In this document: positions 49,919 through 58,498 of the stretch, one piece after another
Position numbering within the stretch: position 1 is the first letter of the stretch
Layout: the number at the start of each line of letters is the position of its first letter
Origin: Nocardia altamirensis NBRC 108246
GTDB taxonomy: Bacteria; Actinomycetota; Actinomycetes; Mycobacteriales; Mycobacteriaceae
Assembly: GCF_001612685.1 (NCBI RefSeq)
Contig: NZ_BDAY01000050.1
Coordinates: 1 to 64,000 of the forward strand
Direction of reading: 5' to 3'
DNA length: 64,000 bases
Position numbers and translations under genes: made by a program
Notes under the pieces: generated by a model
What the model was told of the DNA's origin: nothing
The model's database searches: none
Seen by the model: only the letters and a program-made list of their open reading frames with translations

Positions 49919-51373
49919 GTGGCGACGACAAATCCGACAGACCCTGTCGCTCCGCCGCGGGTGCGGGTGCCGATTCGAGTGGGTGATCGCCAGATCGATG
50001 TCGATTTGGCCGAGCAGATCCCGCTTGAGATCGTGATGGAGGATCTGCTCGAGTTCTTGGCGCGATTCGCCCCGATCGATCGCAGCGCGGCGGTGATGAC
50101 ACTGGCTCGTATCGGTCAGGCGCCGATCCCGCGCGAGCACACCCTGGCTCAGGCCGGGGTGACCGACGGCGTCCTGCTCGAGCTGCAACCCGCACCCGAT
50201 GGTGAGCGGTTCAGTCCCCTGGTCGAGGAGATCAGCGAAGCGGTCGCGCAGATCAACGAGCGCGGCTTCGCCGAGTTCGAGCCCTCGCACGCGAGCGCGT
50301 TGTCGCGGCTGGCGGTGGTCGCCGGGTCGGGAGTGTGCGCGGGGCTGCTGGCGCGCAGCTGGCTCAGCGCAGGCTCGTCGAACTGGTGGTGTGCGGCGGT
50401 GGCGCTGATCCTGGCCGTGGCAGCGGCGGCCGGTGCGGCTGCGGCCGCGCATTGGTGGCGTTCGGCAGCGACGGCCTATGCCTTGACGATCTCCGCGCTG
50501 ATCCTGTCTGGCACGGCGGGGGCGGTGCTGGTGCCCTCGGCCCAGGGCGCTCCCGCGCATTTCGGTGCCGCGCAGGCGCTGGGTTCGGCAGTGGTGACCG
50601 GGATGGCCAGTGTGCTGCTGTTGCGTGCGCTCGAGGGTCTCGGGGTGATGCTGCACGCGACGGTGATCACCGTCGCGGTCGCGGTGGCGGTCGATGCGCT
50701 GCTGGTGGAATTGCTCGGCTGGCGGGTGTCCACGGTGGCCGCGGGCACGGTCATCGCGGCGATGATCGTGCTGGTCAACGCTCCCAAGGTGGGTGTGCTC
50801 GCGTCGCGGTTGCGCCCGCCGAATCTGCCTGCCCCTGGTGAGGACATCGACCCCGACGCCCTCGAGGAAGTCTTCGACCTCGATCACGATCTCGACGCGA
50901 CCGGCCGTCTCGAGCGGCGAGCAGTGGCGGCGACCAAAGCGCTGACCGGGTTGCTGCTGGGGACCGCGGTAGTGCTGGCGTGCGCGACCGCCGCGACCGT
51001 GGTGCCCTACGCCTACCATCTGCCGATCCAGCTCGTCGTCGCGGGCCTTGTGGTCGCCTCGGTCACGCTGCGGGCCCGCAGCTACACCGACCGGGTGCAG
51101 GCCACGATCATGTATGTCACGGCGTTCGTCACCGCTGCTGGCGTCGCGGCGCGCATCGTGGCCGGGTATGCCTCGTTGCCGGTGCAGCTGAGCGTGGTCG
51201 TGGTGATGGTGGCGTTGACGGTGGCCGCCGCGGCCGCGGCCCGGCTGCCCGCGGCACGCCCCTCACCGGTCACCCGCCGCAATATCGAGTTGCTCGAGCA
51301 GCTTCTGATCGTGGCGCTGATCCCGCTGGCGGCCTGGTGCATGGGCGTGTATTCCTTCGTCCGGAACCTGTGA
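49919..51373 (+). CDS. eccD: EccD, ESX membrane pore protein
   Basis: 484 residues from GTG 49919 (CGGAAGGACATC upstream). A ubiquitin-like cytosolic domain (about 15-105: RVRVPIRVGDRQIDVDLAEQ, ... VTDGVLLELQP) is followed by a linker and about eleven membrane segments, beginning LAVVAGSGVCAGLLARSW and ending LLIVALIPLAAWCMGVY. EccD forms the bulk of the inner-membrane pore. Length and topology are normal. It overlaps mycP by GTGA. Confidence 0.92.
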   Translation: MATTNPTDPVAPPRVRVPIRVGDRQIDVDLAEQIPLEIVMEDLLEFLARFAPIDRSAAVMTLARIGQAPIPREHTLAQAGVTDGVLLELQPAPDGERFSPLVEEISEAVAQINERGFAEFEPSHASALSRLAVVAGSGVCAGLLARSWLSAGSSNWWCAAVALILAVAAAAGAAAAAHWWRSAATAYALTISALILSGTAGAVLVPSAQGAPAHFGAAQALGSAVVTGMASVLLLRALEGLGVMLHATVITVAVAVAVDALLVELLGWRVSTVAAGTVIAAMIVLVNAPKVGVLASRLRPPNLPAPGEDIDPDALEEVFDLDHDLDATGRLERRAVAATKALTGLLLGTAVVLACATAATVVPYAYHLPIQLVVAGLVVASVTLRARSYTDRVQATIMYVTAFVTAAGVAARIVAGYASLPVQLSVVVVMVALTVAAAAAARLPAARPSPVTRRNIELLEQLLIVALIPLAAWCMGVYSFVRNL

Positions 51374-52806
51374 CGCCGATGACGGGGCTTCGGATGCTGA
51401 TCGTTTCCGCGACAACGGTTCTCGCGGTATCGGCGCTGGGTGTGGTGATGCCATCTCCCGCCCGGGCCGTGCCGGGGCCACCGAGTGTGGACACCGCCCG
51501 GGTGCCGGCGGATACACCGCCGGGACCGGAGGGTAATGCCCGCCAGACCAAGGGTTGCGCCGGTGCGGGGGTGCTGGCCGACTCCGATCTGACCCAGCCC
51601 CCGCCCCCGGCACTGACCCTGCAACTGGCGGCCGCGCATCGACTCTCCACCGGCGCCGGGGTGTCGGTCGCGGTGATCGACACCGGGGTGCGCGCACAAC
51701 CGCGGCTGGCCAATCTGGTCGGCGGCGGCGATTATGTCACCGCGGGCGGGGACGGTCTGAGCGATTGCGACGCGCACGGCACGCTGGTGGCGGGGATCAT
51801 CGGTGCGGCGGCTTCACCGGCGGACGGATTCGTCGGGGTCGCCCCCGACGCCCAGATCATCTCCATCCGCCAGTCCTCGGATGCGTTTTCCGCCGACCTG
51901 CCCCCGGGCACCGATCCCAACGATCCCAACGCCGGGCGCGCGGCGATCGAACTACGCGCGCTGGCACGAGCGGTGGTGCACGCCGCGAACATGAACGCGC
52001 GGGTGATCAACATTTCGATCGCCTCCTGCCTGAACGCGGCCAGCGGTATCGATCAGGGCGAACTGGGTGCTGCGCTGTGGTACGCCGCGAGCGTGCACGA
52101 CGCGGTCATCGTGGCCGCGGCCGGAAACACCTCGAGCGGGGGCGGGAACCCGGGCGGCTCCTCGTGCAGCCAGAACCCGCCCGAGAGCCCGGCGACACCG
52201 GACGATCCGCGCGGCTGGAGCCAGATCAAGACCATCTCCACACCGGCGAACTTCGCTCAGCACGTGGTGTCGGTGGGGTTCACCTCCCCGACCGGCACCC
52301 CCAGCCCGTACTCGCTGCGTGGCCCCTGGCTGGGCCTGGCAGCACCGGGCACGGCGATCGTGAGCCTGAACCCCTTGGGCGGCGACGGTGTCGTCAACGG
52401 CGTGGCTGGACCCAACAACGGCAGCGTCCCGGTCGCGGGGTCGAGCTACGCTGCGGCCTACGTCTCCGGGGCCGCGGCCTTGGTGCGGGCACGGTTCCCG
52501 CAGTTGAACGCCCGCCAGGTCATCGACCGGCTCACCCGCACCGCCCACGCCCCGGCGCGCGGTCTCGACAACACCGTCGGGGCCGGGCTGCTGGATCCGC
52601 TGGCCGCGCTGAGCGCCGATGTGCGCCTCGACGGTTCCGGAGTCGGACGTTTCGGCAGCAGCGCGCTGCCCCCGATCGCGGCGCCCCCGTCCCGTGATCG
52701 GTTGCCGCGGGTGATGGCGCTGGCCACAGCGGGTGGCGCGGTGATCCTGGGATGCGGGCTGCTGGGGTTGCCGGTGCTGCTACGGCGTCGAAAGCAGGCC
52801 CGATGA
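51370..52806 (+). CDS. mycP: mycosin, ESX subtilisin-like protease
   Basis: 478 residues from GTG 51370 (an ATG at 51379 is possible). Signal peptide (MLIVSATTVLAVSALGVV), then an S8 domain with the complete triad: Asp in VAVIDTGV near 103, His in CDAHGTLVAGII near 136, Ser in AGSSYAAAYVSGAA near 357. A C-terminal membrane anchor (LATAGGAVILGCGLLGLPVL) ends in RRRKQAR. Mycosins cap and stabilise the EccBCDE complex on the periplasmic side. Extra loops are present around residues 255-280 (SSGGGNPGGSSCSQNPPES). Confidence 0.92.
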   Translation: MTPMTGLRMLIVSATTVLAVSALGVVMPSPARAVPGPPSVDTARVPADTPPGPEGNARQTKGCAGAGVLADSDLTQPPPPALTLQLAAAHRLSTGAGVSVAVIDTGVRAQPRLANLVGGGDYVTAGGDGLSDCDAHGTLVAGIIGAAASPADGFVGVAPDAQIISIRQSSDAFSADLPPGTDPNDPNAGRAAIELRALARAVVHAANMNARVINISIASCLNAASGIDQGELGAALWYAASVHDAVIVAAAGNTSSGGGNPGGSSCSQNPPESPATPDDPRGWSQIKTISTPANFAQHVVSVGFTSPTGTPSPYSLRGPWLGLAAPGTAIVSLNPLGGDGVVNGVAGPNNGSVPVAGSSYAAAYVSGAAALVRARFPQLNARQVIDRLTRTAHAPARGLDNTVGAGLLDPLAALSADVRLDGSGVGRFGSSALPPIAAPPSRDRLPRVMALATAGGAVILGCGLLGLPVLLRRRKQAR

Positions 52807-54926
52807 CCACGACGCACAGCGTGATGACCACGACCGCCACCGCCGCCCGGGCGGTGGCCCGCAAGGGCCGCGCCTACCGGCATGCCACGACGCGGCGGTG
52901 GGAGCGCACCACCCTCGCGCTGCCCGCGCACACCGGCGATCTGGTGGTGCTGGCGCTCGGGCTGAGCCTGGTGGGAACTGTCGCGGTCACGGTGCGGCTG
53001 TGGTGGATCCCGGTCGTGGTGATGGCGGTGATGGTGCTGGCCGCGATCGTGCGTTTCGACGGATATCCCGTGTGGCGAATCGGGTTGGCGGTAGCGGGAT
53101 TTCGGCGTCGGCGCCGACGCAGTGCCGAAGCGGCGCCCGCACCGGCTCCTGTCGATGTCGAGGTCAGTGGTGTGGGAATCGGGGTGCGCTGGGACCGCTC
53201 CGGGCTGGTGTCGATGATCGAAATCAGCCCCGCCGAACCGTTGACTCCGACCTGGGTGGATCCGGCGGGCCAGGCACGCCTCGAGGGCGGTACCGCCCTG
53301 GATCTGGCGATGCTGGCGCGGCTGCTGCGTTTCGGTGACGCCGTGGTCGGCATCGATGTGGTCGCCGCCGGTCATCCGCTGCCGCGCGGCACCGGTCACT
53401 ACAGCAGCTATCGTCGCGCGCTGGAGGGTCTGCCGCTGGTCGCCGACCGCACCACGTGGCTGATCGTGCGCCTGGACCCGCTGGCCAATCTCGCCGCGCT
53501 GCGCGCTCGCGGGTCTGCGCGGCGCACGCTGGCCGCGGCGACCCTGCGCATTACGGCCCGGTTGTGCCAGTCCGGTGTGCCCGCGGCCGCGTTGTCGGCG
53601 CGCGAGCTCGCCACCTTGGAGCATTTCCTGGCTCCTCGGCGCTGCCAGGAACGGTGGGGTCATCTGCGGGCCGCGGGTGATCTTGTGCTGACGACTTTCG
53701 TCGCCGACCCTCACCAGCTCCAGGCCGACAGCGTTGACCGCTGGTGGTCGGTGACCTCGGCGGTGCATATCGCGACCACGGTGCGCCTGAGCGAGACCTC
53801 GGCCGGCCAGCGTCGGGTCGGTGCGCTCGCCCGCTATGTCACCACTCGCCCGCTGCGGCAACCGCCCGTGCCGGGACTGCTGAACGTGCCCGGCCACCAA
53901 GGCGAAGCGCTGGCGAGCGCGATGCCCGCAACCACGGTCACGGAGGTCCGGGCGCCGTCGGTGCCGCTGGACAGCGTGGAGCTGACCCGGATCCCGCTCG
54001 GCCCGTCAGGGCAGCTGATCGGGTTCACCGACGACGGGCACGCTCTGGCCCTGCCCTTGGTGACGCCCGCCTCGAACGCGGCGGTCACGGTCATCCAGGC
54101 GCGCGCGGGGCGGGCGCTGGCCGTGCAGCTGGTGCTGCGTGCGGTGGCCACCGGTGCACGGGTGGTCATCCACACCGAGGACCCGGACCGCTGGCGCGCT
54201 CTGGTCGCCGACAGCCACCAGCGGGCGTGGCTGGCCACCGAGGACGCCGGACGCCGGAGTCCGCAGATCGCGGTGTTCGATCGGCGCGATCGCCCGGCCG
54301 CAGACCGCACCTCGACCGCGTTGGTCCTGTGCGAGGCCGACGCCGAACCGGTCCCCGAGGCCGCGGTGCAGATCGTGCAGCCAGATCCCGATCCCGACAG
54401 CGATCGGTTCGAGCTGACCGTGGCCGGTCACAGCTACGGCCTGCACCTGCGGGTGGCCGCTGGCGAGCACCTGTATCTCTACGGGGCCAGCGCGGGCGAT
54501 CCCGGCCCCACCACCGCAGACGGCCCGGACCTGCGCGAGAACCCCACCTCCGACGTCGAGGCGTCCGATCCGGGGCCCGAGACTGCCTCGGCGGATGCGC
54601 GCACCCCCGACGCACCGGTCGTCGAGGACGGCGCACCGGCGACTCCCCCGTGGCTGATGCCCGTGCTGGGTGAGCGCCGGGCGCTGCGCCAGATCCCGCG
54701 CGAGACGCTGGCGCGCCCTGGCGACGGTGGCGGTGTTGACGCTCGGCGTCCACATCCGAGCTCGTCGTTCGACCTCGACCGGGCTCGCCGCGACGCCGCC
54801 GACCGTGTCCGGCGCGAACAGGACGACACCGAACGTGATCGAGGAGACACGGGCACCTCACAGGACGGTCCACCAGGGGAATCACAGCAGGACCCTGAGA
54901 CAGGTGCGCCAGGGCGCGGTATCTGA
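52803..54926 (+). CDS. eccE: EccE, ESX membrane component
   Basis: 707 residues, longer than typical EccE (about 400-550). Two membrane segments near 52-85 (LVVLALGLSLVGTVAVTV, WWIPVVVMAVMVLAAIV) precede an EccE-type cytosolic/peripheral domain (VGIGVRWDRSGLVSMIEISP, LDLAMLARLLRF, WLIVRLDPLANLAALRARGS, RLCQSGVPAAALSARELATL). The C-terminal 120 residues are an acidic, charged, disordered tail. EccE sits at the edge of the pore complex. It overlaps mycP by four bases. Confidence 0.85.
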   Translation: MTTTHSVMTTTATAARAVARKGRAYRHATTRRWERTTLALPAHTGDLVVLALGLSLVGTVAVTVRLWWIPVVVMAVMVLAAIVRFDGYPVWRIGLAVAGFRRRRRRSAEAAPAPAPVDVEVSGVGIGVRWDRSGLVSMIEISPAEPLTPTWVDPAGQARLEGGTALDLAMLARLLRFGDAVVGIDVVAAGHPLPRGTGHYSSYRRALEGLPLVADRTTWLIVRLDPLANLAALRARGSARRTLAAATLRITARLCQSGVPAAALSARELATLEHFLAPRRCQERWGHLRAAGDLVLTTFVADPHQLQADSVDRWWSVTSAVHIATTVRLSETSAGQRRVGALARYVTTRPLRQPPVPGLLNVPGHQGEALASAMPATTVTEVRAPSVPLDSVELTRIPLGPSGQLIGFTDDGHALALPLVTPASNAAVTVIQARAGRALAVQLVLRAVATGARVVIHTEDPDRWRALVADSHQRAWLATEDAGRRSPQIAVFDRRDRPAADRTSTALVLCEADAEPVPEAAVQIVQPDPDPDSDRFELTVAGHSYGLHLRVAAGEHLYLYGASAGDPGPTTADGPDLRENPTSDVEASDPGPETASADARTPDAPVVEDGAPATPPWLMPVLGERRALRQIPRETLARPGDGGGVDARRPHPSSSFDLDRARRDAADRVRREQDDTERDRGDTGTSQDGPPGESQQDPETGAPGRGI

Positions 54927-54950
54927 GTACCCGACCGGAGGTCGAATCCA

Positions 54951-55670
54951 ATGTTGTGTGCGACCATCGATACCACGATGACCACGCCCGACCCCGCAAC
55001 CCCGCTCGATCCAGGCTCCGACCTCATCCAAGGTGTGAATGGGTTGCCGAACGCCATTTCGCTGTTCTTCGCGAGCAAATTGCAATCCGTGCTGGACGCG
55101 CATTCTGTCGGCGACGGGGAACGCGCCCGGGCGATGTCGCCCTACACTTTGCACGCCATTATCTCCGATCAATTCCCCGCGGTGGCGGTGTCGAAAACCC
55201 ACGTCTACCGTCTTCGGGAGGGCAAAGCGCTGCCCCGGCTGGACCTGATCCACGCGCTGGCCTCGATCTTCGAGATCACCCCGGCCTACTTCCTCGTCGA
55301 GGACCTGGATCTCGAGCACGCCAAAATGATTCGGCCCCACCATGTTCCGCCCGACTTCGATGCCAAGCTGCGTGCCTTGGTCGCCCGATATGAGGTGGTG
55401 TCGGACATCGCCGACACCAAACCGATGACCGGCTACCGACTGCATCAGATCATCATCCGCGAGTACCCCGACATCGCGGTGTCCAAGAGCCATATCTACC
55501 GGCTGATCAATGGAGAAACCCCGCCCGAGCGCCGCCCCTCGGCCGCGATTCCCCGCCTCGATCTGATCATGGCATTCGCCGAAATATTCGACGTGTCACC
55601 CGCGTATTTCGTCGACGACGAAATCAATATCTCTCGCTCGGTGGCGCGACGCCATCGTCGTGCCACGTGA
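54951..55670 (+). CDS. tandem EspR-like helix-turn-helix regulator
   Basis: 239 residues from ATG 54951 (GGAGG upstream). Two copies of an EspR-type module are joined in one chain: MSPYTLHAIISDQFPAVAVS, then KTHVYRLREGKALPRLDLIH and FEITPAYFLVED (about 62-120), and MTGYRLHQIIIREYPDIAVS, then KSHIYRLINGE and FDVSPAYFVDDE (about 160-228). EspR is normally one such module acting as a dimer and controls ESX-1 expression. The fused version could bind a dyad as a monomer. It is the best candidate for the six 16-base dyads, by inference. Confidence 0.75.
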   Translation: MLCATIDTTMTTPDPATPLDPGSDLIQGVNGLPNAISLFFASKLQSVLDAHSVGDGERARAMSPYTLHAIISDQFPAVAVSKTHVYRLREGKALPRLDLIHALASIFEITPAYFLVEDLDLEHAKMIRPHHVPPDFDAKLRALVARYEVVSDIADTKPMTGYRLHQIIIREYPDIAVSKSHIYRLINGETPPERRPSAAIPRLDLIMAFAEIFDVSPAYFVDDEINISRSVARRHRRAT

Positions 55671-55784
55671 GCCATCGAATCGGTGTGTCTGGCCCGGCCG
55701 AAGGCTTCGTTTGAGACATGGCGTCCGGAGTGATGGATCATGCGGCCCGCAGAGACCGATGGCGGGCGGGATCGCGCTAATCTG

Positions 55785-55800
55785 GTCGCACGAGTGGGAT
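55785..55800. promoter_or_regulatory. ESX-type dyad operator, copy 6
   Basis: GTCGCACGAGTGGGAT, the most diverged copy, lies 18 bases before GTG 55818 of the secreted protease and 115 bases after the EspR-like gene. ATAACTGG follows directly. Confidence 0.5.
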
Positions 55801-55817
55801 AACTGGAACATTTTCAG

Positions 55818-56522
55818 GTGAGCATATTGCGGTATTCGAGGTGCGCCGCGCGCGCATGCGGGATAACGGCGGCCGCGGCTGCCGTGGTGCTGCTGGCCGC
55901 GCCGGCCAATGCCCGCGCCGCGGTGGTGGGGCCCGGCACGGTGATCGTGCACGGCAACCACCAGTGCACGGTGGGGTTCACCGGGCTCGCGCACGGTAAT
56001 CGGGCCTTGGCGTTCACGGCCGGCCATTGCCGTGATGACGCCGATCCTGAGGCGCCGGTGCTGGCCGGCGGGCGCCCGATCGGCTACTTCGCGGCCACCG
56101 TCGCCGAGGACGAGCACCGGGCCGGCCTCGGCGACGCGAGCGGGTTCGGCGTCATCGAACTGCGCCCGCAGGTCGCGGTGTCCTCGCGGAACACGAGCTT
56201 CGACCAGGTGCTGCAGGGACAGCACAGCGCCCGGGTCGGCGAGCCGATCTGTCATCTCGGTGCGCGCTCGGGGCTGGCCTGTGGCACCGTCACCGCGGTC
56301 ACGCCGCGCCAGATCACCGCGGCGATGGATATCGCGCCCACCGATTCCGGTGGGCCGGCATTCCGGCCCACCGGCCGGCATTCCTTCCTGATCGTCGGCA
56401 TCGTCGTCGCCGAGCTCGACGACGGTCACACTGCGGTGATGAACCCGATCGAGGCCTACCTCGACGATGTGCGCGCCGAGTACGGCAGCGCCTGGTCTCC
56501 GATCGCGACTCTGCCGAGCTGA
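55818..56522 (+). CDS. secreted trypsin-like serine protease (S1)
   Basis: 234 residues from GTG 55818. Signal peptide: basic start, core ITAAAAAVVLLAAPANA. Chymotrypsin-fold triad: His in AFTAGHC near 69, Asp in GLGDASGFGVIEL near 105, Ser in PTDSGGPAF near 176 (GDSGGP with Gly changed to Thr-Asp). Two cysteine pairs are plausible. It is set off from the ESX operon by its own dyad operator, so it is probably co-expressed with secretion. It could process exported proteins or host targets. Confidence 0.8.
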   Translation: MSILRYSRCAARACGITAAAAAVVLLAAPANARAAVVGPGTVIVHGNHQCTVGFTGLAHGNRALAFTAGHCRDDADPEAPVLAGGRPIGYFAATVAEDEHRAGLGDASGFGVIELRPQVAVSSRNTSFDQVLQGQHSARVGEPICHLGARSGLACGTVTAVTPRQITAAMDIAPTDSGGPAFRPTGRHSFLIVGIVVAELDDGHTAVMNPIEAYLDDVRAEYGSAWSPIATLPS

Positions 56523-56862
56523 GACCGCCGTCTCGGGCCGCCCGATCCGGCGTGCATCGGGCGCTATGAATCGCGGTGGCGTAACGAACCGGAATAGTTC
56601 GCGCGAATACGGCTTTCTCGCGTGCTGAATCCTTGCGACAAGATCGAAAATTCGGATAACCTGCACTTTGCACTCCCTGGGGAAACACGAGATATGCCGA
56701 CCGTGATGCCCGTGTGACGACGCGTTCGTCCGGGCTGGTCACCACTGCCCGCAGGGCCCGCAGACCGGGGATAACAATGCACCGCTTCAGCTTTTGTGCC
56801 GTGCGAATTCCCCTCCGCTGCGCGCTCGTTCGAACAGTTTGCCGATAGAAGGAGGGGATCGG
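56523..56862. promoter_or_regulatory. intergenic region with possible promoter
   Basis: 340 bases with no supported gene. TTGCGA (about 56633) and GATAAC (about 56656) are spaced like a -35/-10 pair for the plus-strand gene at 56863, which has a strong GAAGGAGGGG ribosome-binding site. Codon usage in the open frames here is not gene-like. Confidence 0.35.
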
Positions 56863-57246
56863 ATGGCGATGAATCCGATGGGAAGTTATCGACGGCGCGC
56901 TTCCACGCGAGCGGCCCGGGCGCGACGGCGCCTGGCGGCGGCGCCGTCATCGGTGCGGTTGGGACTTTCCGACATCGCGCAGGTCCGGGGCACCGAGGCC
57001 GTGCTGGGCCGCATCGCCGAGCTGCACACCCGCGGGCTGCACGGCGCCGCGCTGTGCCTGGAACAGGAGCTCGATCATCCGCCCGCACCCGAGCCCGCCC
57101 TGGCCTATTCACGCCAGGTCAGGATGCTGGCCCAGGATCTGCTCGACGACCCGATGGACGCCTCGACCGCCAATGAGCTGATCGAACTGCTCGCCGGCCA
57201 TCAGCACGATCCCGGCACCGACGGCCCACCGGCGCTGTGCAGCTGA
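56863..57246 (+). CDS. small helical protein, paralogue of the 6955 gene
   Basis: 127 residues from ATG 56863 (AGAAGGAGGGG upstream). The N-terminus is highly basic (YRRRASTRAARARRRLAA). The core matches the 6955-7302 product: LGLSDIAQVRGTEAVLGRIA, ELHTRGLHGAALCLEQELD, MLAQDLLDDPMDASTANELI. It is convergent with the GntR gene. Function unknown; presence on both sides of the transfer/ESX block suggests a linked role or a shared origin. Confidence 0.65.
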   Translation: MAMNPMGSYRRRASTRAARARRRLAAAPSSVRLGLSDIAQVRGTEAVLGRIAELHTRGLHGAALCLEQELDHPPAPEPALAYSRQVRMLAQDLLDDPMDASTANELIELLAGHQHDPGTDGPPALCS

Positions 57247-57270
57247 TCGCAACCGTGTAGCGCTTGGTGA

Positions 57271-57621
57271 TCAGGGTTCGGTGCGAGCGGTCGTGCCCGC
57301 TTCCAGCGCCGCGACCCGCCGGCTCAGTTCGTGCAGGTCGGCCGCGAGCTGCTCCACCGTGGGTGGTTGCGGCGGCATCTGGGTTGCCCGCACGAATGTG
57401 CCGGACCCGGAAAGGGTTTCGATGAGCCCGACCTCGCGCAGTTTGGCATAACCGCGGTCGAGGGTGGCGATAGCGACGCCGAGGTCGGCGGCCAGCTCAC
57501 GCTTGGACGGCATCTTCGCGCCGGCACCGCCGTAGGCGCCGGCGACGATGCGGGCGCCGAGCACCGCGACGACCATCTGTTCCTTAGTCTCGGGGCGGGC
57601 GGCCGCTGCGTTCACGGCCAC
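57271..57621 (-). CDS. short GntR-family repressor
   Basis: 116 residues from GTG 57621 (GTG 57615 possible). A GntR winged helix covers residues 15-80: GARIVAGAYGGAGAKMPSKR, ELAADLGVAIATLDRGYAKL and REVGLIETLSGSGTFV. It is followed only by a short coiled coil (VEQLAADLHELSRRVAALEA), with no effector domain. Short GntR proteins of this type (KorSA/TraR-like) repress transfer and replication genes of actinomycete elements. Its probable operator lies in the adjacent intergenic region. Confidence 0.75.
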   Translation of the reverse strand: MAVNAAAARPETKEQMVVAVLGARIVAGAYGGAGAKMPSKRELAADLGVAIATLDRGYAKLREVGLIETLSGSGTFVRATQMPPQPPTVEQLAADLHELSRRVAALEAGTTARTEP

Positions 57622-58162
57622 CAGCCTAATGACCGGGGTGCCACAACCCCGGCTACGCCACGTAGCTACCTAGTTACCTTGAGTTAGCTAGTTGGCTGTG
57701 CTGTACTGGATGACCTGGGCACTTCACCGATTGCTACCGCGGTGATGACCCGACCCCACTACCCGGCGCCAGGAGCTGACCTTCCCCTCTTCCCCGCCCG
57801 CCGGAGACGACCCTCGGCAGCACGGGAGGCCCGAATGCACCACCGGCGACCACGCTCTCGGCCCGGCTCCGGCCCGCTCAGGTGCCACCTGGCGACACCG
57901 CCGGTTCGGCCGCGTGCCGGTCACGACGCGCTACGTCGATCCACGGTGCCGCCCTGAGCTGGGTTTCCGAAATTTTTCTGCGCGCAGGTGACGGAATCGG
58001 TGTTTTCGCGCGCCTATATCTCTAGTAGAGCGATGAGTTTCCGCCGAGGGCCTTGGGGCCGTCCGACGGAGAAGGAGACCACCCAGCCAACAGAGGAAGG
58101 ACCCCGGCGGATGCGACCCGACCGGGGCCCGATTTCCTCGCAACCCGTAGAGGAGCCAGGGA
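57622..58162. promoter_or_regulatory. intergenic region: GntR operator-like repeats and operon leader
   Basis: 541 bases. CTAGTT occurs at 57670-57675 and 57688-57693 in an AT-richer patch with TAGCTA motifs, a likely GntR operator. A 71-codon frame (57742-57957, plus) is basic and low-complexity and is not supported as a gene. The conserved promoter element lies at 57975-58020. In the transcribed leader, CCCCGG (58102-58107) pairs with CCGGGG (58122-58127), possibly an attenuator. GAGGAGCC precedes ATG 58163. Confidence 0.5.
57975..58020 (+). promoter_or_regulatory. conserved bipartite promoter, copy 2
   Basis: TTTCTGCGC, two bases, AGGTGACGGAATCG (57986-57999), nine bases, CGCGCCTATATC (58009-58020). 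All 26 bases of the two main blocks and the gap length match copy 1 at 13798. The start point would be near 58026, giving a leader of about 137 bases to ATG 58163. Confidence 0.7.
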
Positions 58163-58498
58163 ATGTCCATCGTACCTGGAACACATCATCAGCAGCCACG
58201 GACCGCCCCGAGCGTGTTCGACACAATTCTGCTGCGCGACAATGCAATCGACTCTCATGCCCGCGTGGCCACGCTGGCCTACGCGATGTCACTGGAAGCC
58301 GAGGCCGCGCGCTTGCGCGCTGGCGCCGGTAACGGCGCGAGCCCGCAGATCGCCTACCTGATGTGGCGTGCACGGATCCTGCGCAGCAATACCCGCCTCG
58401 AGGACACGCTGGCGCTGGCGTCGTTGCTGGATCTGGCCACCGAGTCCGCCCAGGCACGGCAGTTGGCGTGCCCGCCGGTGATCGCGAGCCGGTCATGA
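58163..58498 (+). CDS. hypothetical protein heading the WhiB operon
   Basis: 111 residues, helical (NAIDSHARVATLAYAMSLEA, PQIAYLMWRARILRSNTRLE, TLALASLLDLATESAQARQL), with no membrane segment. No family is recognised. It is driven by conserved promoter copy 2 and coupled by ATGA to whiB, so it is probably a regulator or its partner. Confidence 0.6.
   Translation: MSIVPGTHHQQPRTAPSVFDTILLRDNAIDSHARVATLAYAMSLEAEAARLRAGAGNGASPQIAYLMWRARILRSNTRLEDTLALASLLDLATESAQARQLACPPVIASRS

Noticed and set aside
57742..57957. 71-codon plus-strand ORF next to the GntR gene
   Set aside because: Basic, repetitive composition, no ribosome-binding site and an equally open minus-strand frame; it is typical of high-GC spacer.
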